The translations under genes and the position numbers were made by a program. A stretch of DNA of 64,000 bases, taken from positions 499,166 through 563,165 of the forward strand of contig NZ_LN898219.1 of NCBI RefSeq assembly GCF_001457815.1, read 5' to 3'. Below are positions 52,289-60,274 of this stretch, in pieces. Below the pieces are notes generated by a model. The model saw only the letters and a program-made list of their open reading frames with translations. It was not told the origin of the DNA and did no database searches. The DNA is from Vitreoscilla massiliensis. Lineage in GTDB: Bacteria > Pseudomonadota > Gammaproteobacteria > Burkholderiales > Neisseriaceae. Each line of letters starts with the position of its first letter. The stretch's first letter is position 1.

Positions 52289-52528
52289 ATGGGCTTATTA
52301 CTGGTGTTGATTGTGGTCGACGTGTTGGCGTTTTGGGGCTTGTGGTATGTGATGTTCAAGGACTGGGACGATTTTGTTGAATCCTTTCGCCATATTTTGA
52401 CGCCCGATATTGTGTCGATTTTTCGCCATGATTCAGTGGATGTGGAATGGTCTGAATTCAAAGGCTTGCTATGGTTGCTACTGTGTTTGAGTTTGGTGGT
52501 GTCGGAGTATTTTCTGTTCTTTCGCTAA
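52289..52528 (+). CDS. Mini membrane protein, WGL-DDF-SEY family member 1
   Basis: 79 residues from ATG 52289, placed six bases after AAAGG. An N-terminal helix ends in WGLWYVMFKDWDDFVESFRH, a short loop follows, and a second helix ends LLLCLSLVVSEYFLFF at the C-terminus. The pattern W-G-L-x(2)-V-M-F...D-(D/K)-F...L-S-L-x(2)-SEY is shared with the next two genes. Confidence 0.7.
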   Translation: MGLLLVLIVVDVLAFWGLWYVMFKDWDDFVESFRHILTPDIVSIFRHDSVDVEWSEFKGLLWLLLCLSLVVSEYFLFFR

Positions 52529-52722
52529 GCGTGCAGCTGTGGGTTTGATGGAAGCATGCGCAACTGAACGTTCAGCACTTCCTTTAAGTGGTCAGCATCC
52601 AATATGCGGCCTGTAAACTGATTTGGCGCAATGGCTTAGGCAAGCAGCGCGTTATACTGTGGCATAAGCGGCTGTGTGGCTTACAGCCATCGGTTTTTTT
52701 ACGGGCAACAGGATGAAGCGTT

Positions 52723-52938
52723 GTGTGGCTCTGGTTGAAAATACTCGGCTTGGTGGTGCTCAATGGCTTGGCCTTGTGGGGCTTGGCATGGGTGATGTTT
52801 CGCGATGTCGATGACTTTATCGATTCGGTCGAAGGCATTTTCGCCTCAGAACACACGTATTTTGTGCCCACACGTGCGCTGTGGTATGCGGTGTTGGCGC
52901 TGTCTTTGTTGGCATCGGAATACCATGTGTTGTTTTAA
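52723..52938 (+). CDS. Mini membrane protein, WGL-DDF-SEY family member 2
   Basis: 71 residues from GTG 52723 (AGGATG upstream). The N-helix LGLVVLNGLALWGLAWVMFR, then DVDDFIDSVEGIF, and a C-helix WYAVLALSLLASEYHVLF. It is a clear paralogue of members 1 and 3 by position of W-G-L, the acidic D-D-F and terminal SEY. Function unknown. Confidence 0.65.
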   Translation: MWLWLKILGLVVLNGLALWGLAWVMFRDVDDFIDSVEGIFASEHTYFVPTRALWYAVLALSLLASEYHVLF

Positions 52939-52983
52939 GCCGCGTTCGCAGTTTGGTCAGCAACGGTGCACAGGAGGCGGGAT

Positions 52984-53220
52984 TTGAAAATACTCATTAT
53001 CTTATTCATCGTCAATTTGCCCTTTTTCTGGGGCTTGTTTTACATCTTCTTTGGCAATTGGGACAAGTTTTTGGACACGTTCGCCAGCGCGTGCAGCTGG
53101 GATTATTGGGTGGCCGGTTTTGACAGCAACCGCATCTATTTGTTTCTTATCTTGTGCGCGAGCTTGGTCGGCTCCGAATACATGGCCATCTCGCATTACC
53201 GGCCGCATTGGTTGGATTGA
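52984..53220 (+). CDS. Mini membrane protein, WGL-DDF-SEY family member 3
   Basis: 78 residues from TTG 52984, directly after a strong AGGAGGCGGG; a GTG at 52966 lies before that site and is rejected. N-helix IILFIVNLPFFWGLFYIFFG, then NWDKFLDTFASACSWDYW, and a C-helix LFLILCASLVGSEYMAI with a short basic/aromatic tail. Member 3 of the tandem set. Confidence 0.65.
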   Translation: MKILIILFIVNLPFFWGLFYIFFGNWDKFLDTFASACSWDYWVAGFDSNRIYLFLILCASLVGSEYMAISHYRPHWLD

Positions 53221-53259
53221 ACACGGCTTTGGCGCTTGCGCACCGCAACGCTTCTTAAC

Positions 53260-53288
53260 TTGGGTTTTAAACCCATCTCTTTTATAAT
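53260..53288 (+). promoter_or_regulatory. ahcY promoter
   Basis: TTGGGT (53260-53265) and a perfect TATAAT (53283-53288) are separated by 17 bases, predicting a start near 53295, exactly where the riboswitch begins. The -35 overlaps a palindrome TGGGTTTTAAACCCA (53261-53275). Confidence 0.75.
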
Positions 53289-53296
53289 GGCCGCTT

Positions 53297-53350
53297 CGTG
53301 CGAGGAGTGCTGCAGGGAACACCTCAGGCTCGCAATACAACGGCACTCAT
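53297..53350 (+). promoter_or_regulatory. S-adenosylhomocysteine (SAH) riboswitch
   Basis: The leader carries the conserved SAH-element blocks: CGAGGAGTGCTGCAGG (53301-53316), CAGGCTCG (53325-53332) and AACGGCACTCA (53339-53349). CGAG (53301-53304) pairs with CTCG (53329-53332), and GAGTGC (53305-53310) pairs with GCACTC (53343-53348), where the usual element has GAGCGC/GCGCTC, i.e. a compensated pair. Known elements of this class sit upstream of ahcY and raise expression when SAH accumulates. Confidence 0.88.
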
Positions 53351-53378
53351 TCATTCAAACCGTGGAAAGGACACACTC

Positions 53379-54770
53379 GTGTCAGATTACAAAATTGCTG
53401 ATATCGGTCTCGCCGCTTGGGGACGCAAAGAATTCAACATCGCCGAAACCGAAATGCCAGGCTTGATGGCCTTGCGCAAAAAATATGGCGAAGAAAAACC
53501 ATTGAAAGGCGCGCGCATTGCCGGCTCTTTGCACATGACGGTGCAAACCGGCGTGTTGATGGAAACCTTGGTGGCTTTGGGCGCGGAATTGCGCTGGGCT
53601 TCGTGCAATATTTTCTCGACCCAAGACCACGCTGCTGCTGTGGTGGCTGAAGCTGGCATTCCGGTATTCGCTTACAAAGGCGAAAGCTTGGAAGACTATT
53701 GGGAATACGCGCACGAAATCTTCAACTGGCCTGAAGGCTCTGAAGCCAACATGATTTTGGACGACGGTGGCGACGCGACTTTGTTGTTGATTTTGGGCAG
53801 CAAAGCCGAAACCGACATTTCTGTGTTGGCCAAACCGGGCAATGAAGAAGAAACCGTGTTGTTCGCTTCAATCAAAGCGCATTTGGCGCAAGACGCCAAC
53901 TGGTATTCTAAACGCTTGAAACACATCCAAGGCGTGACCGAAGAAACCACCACAGGCGTACACCGCTTGTACCAAATGCAAGAGCGTGGCGAATTGCCAT
54001 TCCCTGCGATTAACGTCAACGATTCAGTGACCAAGTCTAAATTCGACAATTTGTACGGCTGCCGCGAAAGCTTGGTAGACGGCATCAAACGCGCTACTGA
54101 CGTGATGATTGCCGGTAAAATTGCCGTGGTTGCTGGTTATGGCGACGTGGGCAAAGGCTGCGCACAAAGCTTGCGCGGCTTGGGCGCGACCGTGTGGGTG
54201 ACTGAAATCGACCCGATTTGTGCTTTACAGGCCGCTATGGAAGGCTACCGTGTGGTGCGCATGGACGATGTGGCTGACCAAGCCGACATTTTCGTGACTA
54301 CCACTGGCAATGTGAACGTGATTACCCACGACCACATGCAAGCGATGCGCGACCAAGCGATTGTGTGCAACATCGGTCACTTTGACAGCGAAATCGAAGT
54401 CGCCAGCTTGCGCGCTTACAACTGGGACAACATCAAACCACAAGTCGACCACATCGAATTCCCAGACGGCAAACGCATCATCTTATTGGCCGAAGGCCGC
54501 TTGGTGAACTTGGGTTGTGCAACAGGTCACCCATCGTTTGTGATGAGCAACAGCTTCACCAACCAAGTATTGGGTCAAATCGAGTTGTACGTGCGCGGCG
54601 CAGACTACCAAAACGAAGTGTATGTGTTGCCTAAACACTTGGACGAAATGGTGGCACGTTTGCATTTGGAACGCATCGGCGCGAAATTGACCGTGTTGTC
54701 GGATGAGCAAGCCACTTACATCAACGTGCCTAAAGAAGGCCCGTACAAACCGAATCATTACCGTTACTAA
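53379..54770 (+). CDS. ahcY: Adenosylhomocysteinase (SAH hydrolase)
   Basis: 463 residues from GTG 53379, with GGAAAGG upstream; longer in-frame readings start inside the riboswitch and are rejected. IADIGLAAWGRKEFNIAETE starts the protein, and LHMTVQTGVLMETL, CNIFSTQDHAAAVV and the NAD site VAGYGDVGKGCAQSL are family signatures. C-terminal KEGPYKPNHYRY carries the conserved Lys-Tyr. It splits SAH into adenosine and homocysteine, clearing the product of methylation reactions. A DUS word is in frame at 54225 (ALQAA). Confidence 0.97.
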   Translation: MSDYKIADIGLAAWGRKEFNIAETEMPGLMALRKKYGEEKPLKGARIAGSLHMTVQTGVLMETLVALGAELRWASCNIFSTQDHAAAVVAEAGIPVFAYKGESLEDYWEYAHEIFNWPEGSEANMILDDGGDATLLLILGSKAETDISVLAKPGNEEETVLFASIKAHLAQDANWYSKRLKHIQGVTEETTTGVHRLYQMQERGELPFPAINVNDSVTKSKFDNLYGCRESLVDGIKRATDVMIAGKIAVVAGYGDVGKGCAQSLRGLGATVWVTEIDPICALQAAMEGYRVVRMDDVADQADIFVTTTGNVNVITHDHMQAMRDQAIVCNIGHFDSEIEVASLRAYNWDNIKPQVDHIEFPDGKRIILLAEGRLVNLGCATGHPSFVMSNSFTNQVLGQIELYVRGADYQNEVYVLPKHLDEMVARLHLERIGAKLTVLSDEQATYINVPKEGPYKPNHYRY

Positions 54771-54822
54771 GATGCGCTTGCTTGCAAGTGGGCAACCCCA
54801 TGCAAGCGGCCTGTAACTGATG

Positions 54823-54850
54823 AAAGCGTGCCCAAAGGCACGCTTTTTTT
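54823..54850 (+). terminator. Intrinsic terminator of ahcY
   Basis: AAAGCGTGCC-CAAA-GGCACGCTTTTTTT, 53 bases past the stop. Confidence 0.9.
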
Positions 54851-55176
54851 ATTGGGCAATTTTGTGTGGCAATGAGCGGGCAATGTGTTGGCTGTGCAAT
54901 GGCGAGTAGGGCTTGGTTGTCTTTTACGGCTGAGTTGGCCTAAGCGGCGCAGCAGTGCTAAGAGCATTTGTGTTTTCATCAATAAACGTGAATAAATGCG
55001 GCCTGTAAAACCTAGGGTTTGCTGTGCTGCATTAGCATCAATGAATTCCTATCATTACTTACACCGTTTACAGGCCGCTTATATTAAGAGAAACAAGCGG
55101 TAAAGTTGATAGATTGAGAGTGGACAGTATGGCTTTACAAGCCATGCCGCATTAACGCAAATACAGCGGCCTGTAA

Positions 55177-55214
55177 AACAAAAAAAGCGTGTTGTCGCAA
55201 CACGCTTTTTGTTT
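55177..55214 (-). terminator. Intrinsic terminator of the multicopper oxidase
   Basis: AAACAAAAA-x-AGCGTGTTG and CAACACGCTTTTTGTTT form a long stem, 19 bases past the stop on the minus strand, with T-runs on both sides so it can act in both directions. Confidence 0.88.
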
Positions 55215-55232
55215 AAGTTAATGCCAGCAAAC

Positions 55233-56792
55233 TTAGGCTTTGACCATCACTTGCCCCATCATGCCCAAAGACTCGTGTTCCAAAATATGGCAATGGAACA
55301 TGCGCAAGCCGGCAAAGTCTTGGCGGCAGCGCACGCGCACGCTTTGGTAAGGCTTGAGGTTGACCGTGTCTTTGAGGCTGCGGTAGGCCGGTTTGCTCGA
55401 TTCGGCGCTGTCGATGAACTCGATGATTTCAAACTGGGTGCCGTGCAAATGAAACGGATGGTCCATGTGCGAGGCATTGCTGACCAGCCAATCCTCAGTA
55501 GCACCGAGTTTGCTGGTGGCATCGATGCGCTGCATGTCGAAAGTCTTGCCATTGACCTTGAACATTTGTTTCAAACCCGCGCCCATTTCCTCGCTAAAAC
55601 CCACGGTGTGTTCGGCCGTGGCCTTGCCAAATGAGGGCAGGCTGCGCAAATGTTTGGGCAAAGCCTTATCGCTGGCGGTATAGACGATTTGCGCCAAAGG
55701 AGTGGTGACGGGATGGAATTTCTCCATCATTTTTTCACGGTTATACGGCAGGTTTTGCAGGCTTAACATACCCGTTTTGCGTGGCTTAAGCACGATTTCA
55801 TAGCGCTCGGCTGGCACAATCAGCAATTCCGATACCGGTGCTTGCGGGCGCTCCAATAAGCCGCCGTCGGTGCCGATGACGATGATGTCGCAATCGGGAA
55901 TGTGCAGCTTCAAATAGCGCGCATTGCAGGCATTCCACACGCGGATGCGCGTGGCGGTTTTGATGCTGATTTTCGGCTGCAACTGACCATTCAACAGCAC
56001 AAACTGGCCTTCACGCCCGTTCATCCAGTCCATCATATTGTTGTCAGGAATCTTGCCGTTTTTGTCCAAACGCAAATCGGTGAACAACCAATGTTGCTCA
56101 GGCCAATCGGCCATTGGGTCTTGGCGGCTTTTGACGATAAACGTGCCAGCCAAGCCGCGAAACGCTTGTTCGGCCGACAATTCATGCGCATGGGTGTGGT
56201 ACCAATAGGTGCCAGCGCAGCCTTGCGGCAGTTTGAAGGTATAGGTGAGGCTTTGACCAGGTTTGACTGGGTCGTGTGGGTTGCCATCTTGTTCTGGGGG
56301 CACAGGCAATCCATGCCAATGCACGGTGGTTTCTTGCTTTAATTCATTGGTGAAATGGATGCTGACCTCATCGCCTTCATACACAACGATTTGGGGGCCA
56401 CCCAAGACGCCGTTGTACAACCAAAATTCCGATTGCACGCCTTTGGCCAAAGACAGTGTGTGTGCTTTGGCTGTTAAGCGGCCTGTAAATTTGCCGGCTT
56501 GTTTGGATTCATTCGCCAACAGTGGCAAAGCGGCCAAGGCTGCACCCACAGGCAAGGCTTGTACTGGCAGCAAATCGTCGGGGTTGGTGGCGTGGTTCAT
56601 GCCATTCATGCCGCCCATTTGGTGGCCGCTGTGGTCCATATTTTGGTGCGACATGGCATTCGCAGCTGGAGAGGCAGCTTGGCCGTGCATGGCATGGCCA
56701 TCGCTGTTGGCGGCGCTTTTGTTGCAAGCCATGGCCAAACTGGCGGCGCTCACGCCTATGCCATAAGTTAAAAATCGGCGTCGATTGATCAT
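55233..56792 (-). CDS. Multicopper oxidase, Tat-exported, Met/His-rich N-terminus
   Basis: 519 residues. The N-terminus NRRRFLTYG is a Tat signal ending in LAMAC, which may be a lipobox. A Met/His-rich segment (residues about 33-68, GHQMGGMNGMNH) could bind copper. All four copper motifs are present: TVHWHGLPVP, YWYHTHAHEL, HPFHLHGTQF and the T1/T2/T3 motif MFHCHILEHESLGM with axial Met. It resembles CueO/CopA-type cuprous oxidases in the periplasm. Downstream of a His-rich membrane protein gene by 33 bases, so a copper-tolerance operon is likely. A DUS word is near 56478. Confidence 0.92.
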   Translation of the reverse strand: MINRRRFLTYGIGVSAASLAMACNKSAANSDGHAMHGQAASPAANAMSHQNMDHSGHQMGGMNGMNHATNPDDLLPVQALPVGAALAALPLLANESKQAGKFTGRLTAKAHTLSLAKGVQSEFWLYNGVLGGPQIVVYEGDEVSIHFTNELKQETTVHWHGLPVPPEQDGNPHDPVKPGQSLTYTFKLPQGCAGTYWYHTHAHELSAEQAFRGLAGTFIVKSRQDPMADWPEQHWLFTDLRLDKNGKIPDNNMMDWMNGREGQFVLLNGQLQPKISIKTATRIRVWNACNARYLKLHIPDCDIIVIGTDGGLLERPQAPVSELLIVPAERYEIVLKPRKTGMLSLQNLPYNREKMMEKFHPVTTPLAQIVYTASDKALPKHLRSLPSFGKATAEHTVGFSEEMGAGLKQMFKVNGKTFDMQRIDATSKLGATEDWLVSNASHMDHPFHLHGTQFEIIEFIDSAESSKPAYRSLKDTVNLKPYQSVRVRCRQDFAGLRMFHCHILEHESLGMMGQVMVKA

Positions 56793-56825
56793 CGTAAAAC
56801 TCCTAAAAAAATAAAGTGGGTCGGT

Positions 56826-57422
56826 TTATGCGGGCACACACCGTGTTTTAGGAGGTTTTAACAGGCGTTTTAAGGAGGACGATTTGAAACGCAAACACAG
56901 CGCTGCATAGGCCACAGGCTGGATTTTCAGGCCGCTTAACCAGCCCAATACGAACAACAACACATGTGCCATGCACAACATCAGGCATTGCCACAAACAA
57001 TCGCTGCTGTGATGCGGCTGGGTGGTGCAAGCACTGTCAGCATTGGCACAATGCGCCGCGCTGGCAGATGCACTAGCCATGTGTGTGGGTAAAGTTGGGT
57101 TGTGTCCCTTGGACAGGTGGGATGCACCGTGTGCAGAGACATGGGTTGGTGATGATATAGATACAGCTGAGTGTGGATGCATATTGGCCAGCATCGCCGC
57201 ATGGGGCAGAGACTGGACGGCCAAGACCATACTGCCTAACCACACCATGCTACCCAATAATACTGCCCATAGGCTAACCCACAGCCACAAGTGGCGGTGC
57301 AATACAGAGGCAAATGGGCGGGAAAATGCGTTCAAGGGGATGAAATCTAGGCTTAAACAAGCGTCCAGCTTAGCACAGGCGGGTTTTTTGCGTCCAGTTG
57401 CGACAAGATACCCTGTTTGCAT
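56826..57422 (-). CDS. His-rich membrane protein, copper-associated
   Basis: 198 residues if the ATG at 57422 is used; an in-frame ATG at 57494 or a later Met remain possible because no start has a good ribosome site. A first helix (LWLWVSLWAVLLGSMVWLGS), a periplasmic segment rich in His, Ser and Cys (SHLSKGHNPTLPTHMA, HCANADSACTTQPHHSSDCL), a second helix (LWQCLMLCMAHVLLFVLGWL) and a basic tail. The His/Cys loop beside a multicopper oxidase suggests metal binding; function inferred only from context. Confidence 0.6.
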   Translation of the reverse strand: MQTGYLVATGRKKPACAKLDACLSLDFIPLNAFSRPFASVLHRHLWLWVSLWAVLLGSMVWLGSMVLAVQSLPHAAMLANMHPHSAVSISSPTHVSAHGASHLSKGHNPTLPTHMASASASAAHCANADSACTTQPHHSSDCLWQCLMLCMAHVLLFVLGWLSGLKIQPVAYAALCLRFKSSSLKRLLKPPKTRCVPA

Positions 57423-57611
57423 AATGGCAATGTAAAGCAAGGTGTTGCGGTGAGATGGGCATGGAAATGCGCAGAATATATTGCAATACAGCATAAAAAG
57501 TTTGCACTTAGCGCAATCCGGTTGATTCCAAACTATGCTAGAGTGAAAACCAGCATGACTGGCAATGTTTCAATCATGATACCCATCAAAAACACAAACA
57601 AAGGCGAAACC
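57423..57611. other. Divergent promoter region, copper operon / hisC
   Basis: 189 bases. AT-rich toward hisC. No certain -35/-10 pair, no CueR-type inverted repeat and no His-codon leader peptide were found. Confidence 0.4.
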
Positions 57612-58688
57612 ATGCAGCTGAATCAAATTATCCGTGCTGATATTTTGGCCATGACGGCTTACAAAGTGACTGAAGTGCCAGCTGATTGCATCAAACTGGA
57701 TGCGATGGAAAGCCCTTACGAATACGCCGACGATTTAAAAGCCGAGTTGGCGAAAGAATTGACCAATACGCCGTTGCGTCTTTACCCGACACCGTATGCA
57801 CGAGGTTTGCCCGACGCCATCCGCGCCTTGCACAAAATTGATGCTGGCGCGGATATTTTATTGGGCACAGGCTCAGACGAGTTAATCCGCTTGTTGACCA
57901 TGCTCACCGGCCAAGCGGGCAGTACCATGTTGGCCTTGGAGCCGTCGTTTGTGATGTACCGCGTCAATGCCGAATTTTTTGGCATGAAATACGTGGGCGT
58001 ACCGTTGAATGACGATTTTACGATGAATGTGGAAGCGGTATTGGCGGCCATCGCCGAGCACCAACCGCAGTTGATTTTCATTGCTTACCCGAACAATCCT
58101 ACCGGCGTGCCGTTCAGCGTCGATGATGTCAATCGCATTATTGCCGCAGCGCCCGGTCTGGTGGTGATAGATGAAGCCTATGGCGCCTTCTCATCGCACA
58201 CGTTTTTGTCGCAAGCGGGCAGCATCGAAAACGTGGTGGTTTTGCGCACTTTGAGCAAAATAGGCTTTGCTGGCATACGTGTAGGCTATGCCGTCGGTCA
58301 TCCGAGCGTGATGCACGAACTCAGAAAAATCACCCCGCCTTATAATATGAATCAATTAAGCCTCACGGCGGCCAAATTTGCTTTACAATACCATCAGTTT
58401 ATTGATGAACACATTAATAAGCAAAAATCGGAACGCGAACGCATGCGCACCATGCTCAAAGCCTGGTCACAAATTCACGTCTTCCCCTCCGAAGGCAATT
58501 TCATCACCATGCGTGTACCCGATGCCCAAGCTTTGCATCAAGCCTTGCTGGATGCAAATATTTTGATTAAAAACCTGCATGGTGTGCATCCCTTGTTAGA
58601 CCAATGTGTGCGCATTACCGTCGGTAAGCCTGAGCAAAATCAACAAGTCTTAGGTGTCATGCAGAAACTGTATGGAACAAAAGCTTAA
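57612..58688 (+). CDS. hisC: Histidinol-phosphate aminotransferase
   Basis: 358 residues from ATG 57612 (AAAGGCG upstream; longer frame rejected). PLP fold I aminotransferase: IKLDAMESPYEYADDLKAEL and LRLYPTPYARGLPDAIRALH at the N-terminus, GTGSDELIRLLTMLTGQAGS, IAYPNNPTGVPFS, and the PLP lysine in RTLSKIGFAGIRVGYAVG. It converts imidazole acetol phosphate to histidinol phosphate. It abuts hisB. Confidence 0.95.
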   Translation: MQLNQIIRADILAMTAYKVTEVPADCIKLDAMESPYEYADDLKAELAKELTNTPLRLYPTPYARGLPDAIRALHKIDAGADILLGTGSDELIRLLTMLTGQAGSTMLALEPSFVMYRVNAEFFGMKYVGVPLNDDFTMNVEAVLAAIAEHQPQLIFIAYPNNPTGVPFSVDDVNRIIAAAPGLVVIDEAYGAFSSHTFLSQAGSIENVVVLRTLSKIGFAGIRVGYAVGHPSVMHELRKITPPYNMNQLSLTAAKFALQYHQFIDEHINKQKSERERMRTMLKAWSQIHVFPSEGNFITMRVPDAQALHQALLDANILIKNLHGVHPLLDQCVRITVGKPEQNQQVLGVMQKLYGTKA

Positions 58689-58689
58689 T

Positions 58690-59283
58690 ATGCGTACCGC
58701 CAGCGTCAGTCGCAATACCTCGGAAACCCAAATCAGCGTTAGCATCAATTTGGATGGCAAAGGCGTCGGTCGTTTCGATACCGGCGTCCCGTTTTTGGAA
58801 CACATGTTGGATCAAATCTGCCGCCACGGCATGATAGACATGGACATCACCTGTAAAGGCGATTTGCACATCGACGACCACCATACCGTCGAAGACATCG
58901 GCATCACCTTGGGCCAAGCCTTAAAGCAAGCGATAGGCGACAAAGTCGGCATCCGCCGCTATGGCCACAGCTATGTGCCTTTGGACGAGGCGTTGAGCCG
59001 CGTGGTGTTGGATTTGTCCGGTCGTCCGGGTTTGACTTACAACGTCGAATTCACCCGTGCGGTCATCGGTCGTTTTGATGTGGATTTGTTCAGTGAGTTT
59101 TTCCATGGCTTGATTAACCACGCCATGATGACGGTACACATCGATCAATTGCGTGGCATCAATGCCCACCACCAAGCCGAAACCATCTTCAAAGCGTTTG
59201 GACGTGCACTCAGAATGGCGGTTGAATTCGATGAGCGCATGGCCGGTGTCATGCCTTCCACCAAAGGCACGTTAACCGCTTAA
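58690..59283 (+). CDS. hisB: Imidazoleglycerol-phosphate dehydratase
   Basis: 197 residues from ATG 58690, one base after the hisC stop; an in-frame ATG at 58672 inside hisC would add MEQKLN. Monofunctional IGPD: RTASVSRNTSETQISVSINL, DTGVPFLEHMLDQICRHG, the manganese ligands DDHHTVEDIGI, and AHHQAETIFKAFGRAL. No HAD phosphatase domain, as in most non-enteric bacteria. A DUS-pair terminator follows. Confidence 0.95.
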   Translation: MRTASVSRNTSETQISVSINLDGKGVGRFDTGVPFLEHMLDQICRHGMIDMDITCKGDLHIDDHHTVEDIGITLGQALKQAIGDKVGIRRYGHSYVPLDEALSRVVLDLSGRPGLTYNVEFTRAVIGRFDVDLFSEFFHGLINHAMMTVHIDQLRGINAHHQAETIFKAFGRALRMAVEFDERMAGVMPSTKGTLTA

Positions 59284-59292
59284 GCTTGATCC

Positions 59293-59324
59293 AAGCGGCC
59301 TGTAAACCTTACAGGCCGCTTTTT
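59293..59324 (+). terminator. DUS-pair hairpin between hisB and hisH
   Basis: AAGCGGCCTGTAA-ACC-TTACAGGCCGCTTTTT, ten bases past hisB and 28 before hisH. It splits the histidine genes into hisCB and hisHAFIE transcripts unless read through. Confidence 0.85.
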
Positions 59325-59351
59325 ATTCTTACGTTTAAGGATTTGAATATC

Positions 59352-60002
59352 ATGAAAATTGCCATTGTGGATTATGGCATGGGGAATTTGCATTCCGTGT
59401 TGAAATCGGCGCAGGCAGCGCAACAGCGCGCCGGTGTCGCTGCTGACATTGTGTTGACCGCAGACCCTGACATTGTGTACCAAGCAGACAAAGTGATTTT
59501 CCCCGGTCAAGGCGCGATGCCAGACTGCATGGCGGCTTTGCAACAAAGCGGCTTGGGTGAGGCGGTGGCTGATGGTTTGAATAACAAGCCGTTTTTTGGC
59601 ATTTGTGTTGGCGCACAATTGTTGTTTGATGTGAGCGAAGAGGGCGATACCGCTGGCTTGGGTTGGTTTCAAGGCTCGGTCAAACGCTTTGCCACCGGTT
59701 TGCAAGACGCGCATGGCGACAAATTGAAAGTGCCGCACATGGGCTGGAATCAAGTGCACCAAACGCGTGCGCATCCATTGTTTGCCGGTGTGGCGCAAGA
59801 CGCGCGTTTTTACTTTGTGCACAGCTATTATTTTGCCCCCAGCGATGACAATATCGTCTTGGGTCGCAGCGATTATCCTGAGGCGTTTGCCTGTGTGGTA
59901 GGGCGTGACAATGTGTTTGCCACCCAATTTCACACCGAAAAAAGCCACGATGCCGGTTTGCAATTGCTGCAAAACTTCATGGCTTGGGATGGACAAGCTT
60001 AA
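59352..60002 (+). CDS. hisH: Imidazole glycerol phosphate synthase glutaminase subunit
   Basis: 216 residues from ATG 59352. Class I glutamine amidotransferase: IAIVDYGMGNLHSVLKSAQ, FPGQGAMPDCM, the nucleophile elbow PFFGICVGAQLLF (Cys) and the catalytic His in ATQFHTEKSHDAG. It supplies ammonia to HisF. Reading frames on the other strand here are shadows. Confidence 0.95.
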   Translation: MKIAIVDYGMGNLHSVLKSAQAAQQRAGVAADIVLTADPDIVYQADKVIFPGQGAMPDCMAALQQSGLGEAVADGLNNKPFFGICVGAQLLFDVSEEGDTAGLGWFQGSVKRFATGLQDAHGDKLKVPHMGWNQVHQTRAHPLFAGVAQDARFYFVHSYYFAPSDDNIVLGRSDYPEAFACVVGRDNVFATQFHTEKSHDAGLQLLQNFMAWDGQA

Positions 60003-60274
60003 GTGCTCAGCAGTATTGTGCAATTTGCAAGCGGCCTGTAAACTCAATGTCGTTGATTATTCTAAGTAAATAAGTTTGATGGTGTCGTGACGATGCTGCA
60101 TTTATGAAAAAATGCCAGTGAAGCGCACGCACATTGGGCAAAATAGCGGTAGAATCATTCGCGCTGTTTTTTTACAGGCCGGATGGCCACTGACACAACA
60201 GGCTTTGCCAGCGCGCACGGGCGCACGGGCACAGCGATTTTTAATCTCTTTTATTGTGATATTCGAGTACGACT
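60003..60274. other. hisH-hisA spacer
   Basis: 272 bases with two DUS words in opposite orientation (60031, 60170) separated by about 130 bases, and AT-rich sequence before hisA. An internal promoter is possible. No gene seen. Confidence 0.4.

Larger units (their letters stand above)
54771..55232. other. Gene-free region between ahcY and the multicopper oxidase
   Basis: 462 bases with two strong non-DUS terminators (54823, 55177) and four DUS words (about 54805, 54996, 55068, 55165). Two of these face each other across about 60 bases (54996/55068). No reading frame with a ribosome site was found. Confidence 0.6.

Noticed and set aside
53298..53378. Upstream in-frame extension of ahcY
   Set aside because: It begins within the riboswitch and would translate a structured leader; GTG 53379 has a ribosome site and fits the family N-terminus.
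59280..60047. Open frame of 255 codons on the minus strand
   Set aside because: Antisense to hisH; its N- and C-termini are translations of DUS words (for example FTGR), a common artefact here.
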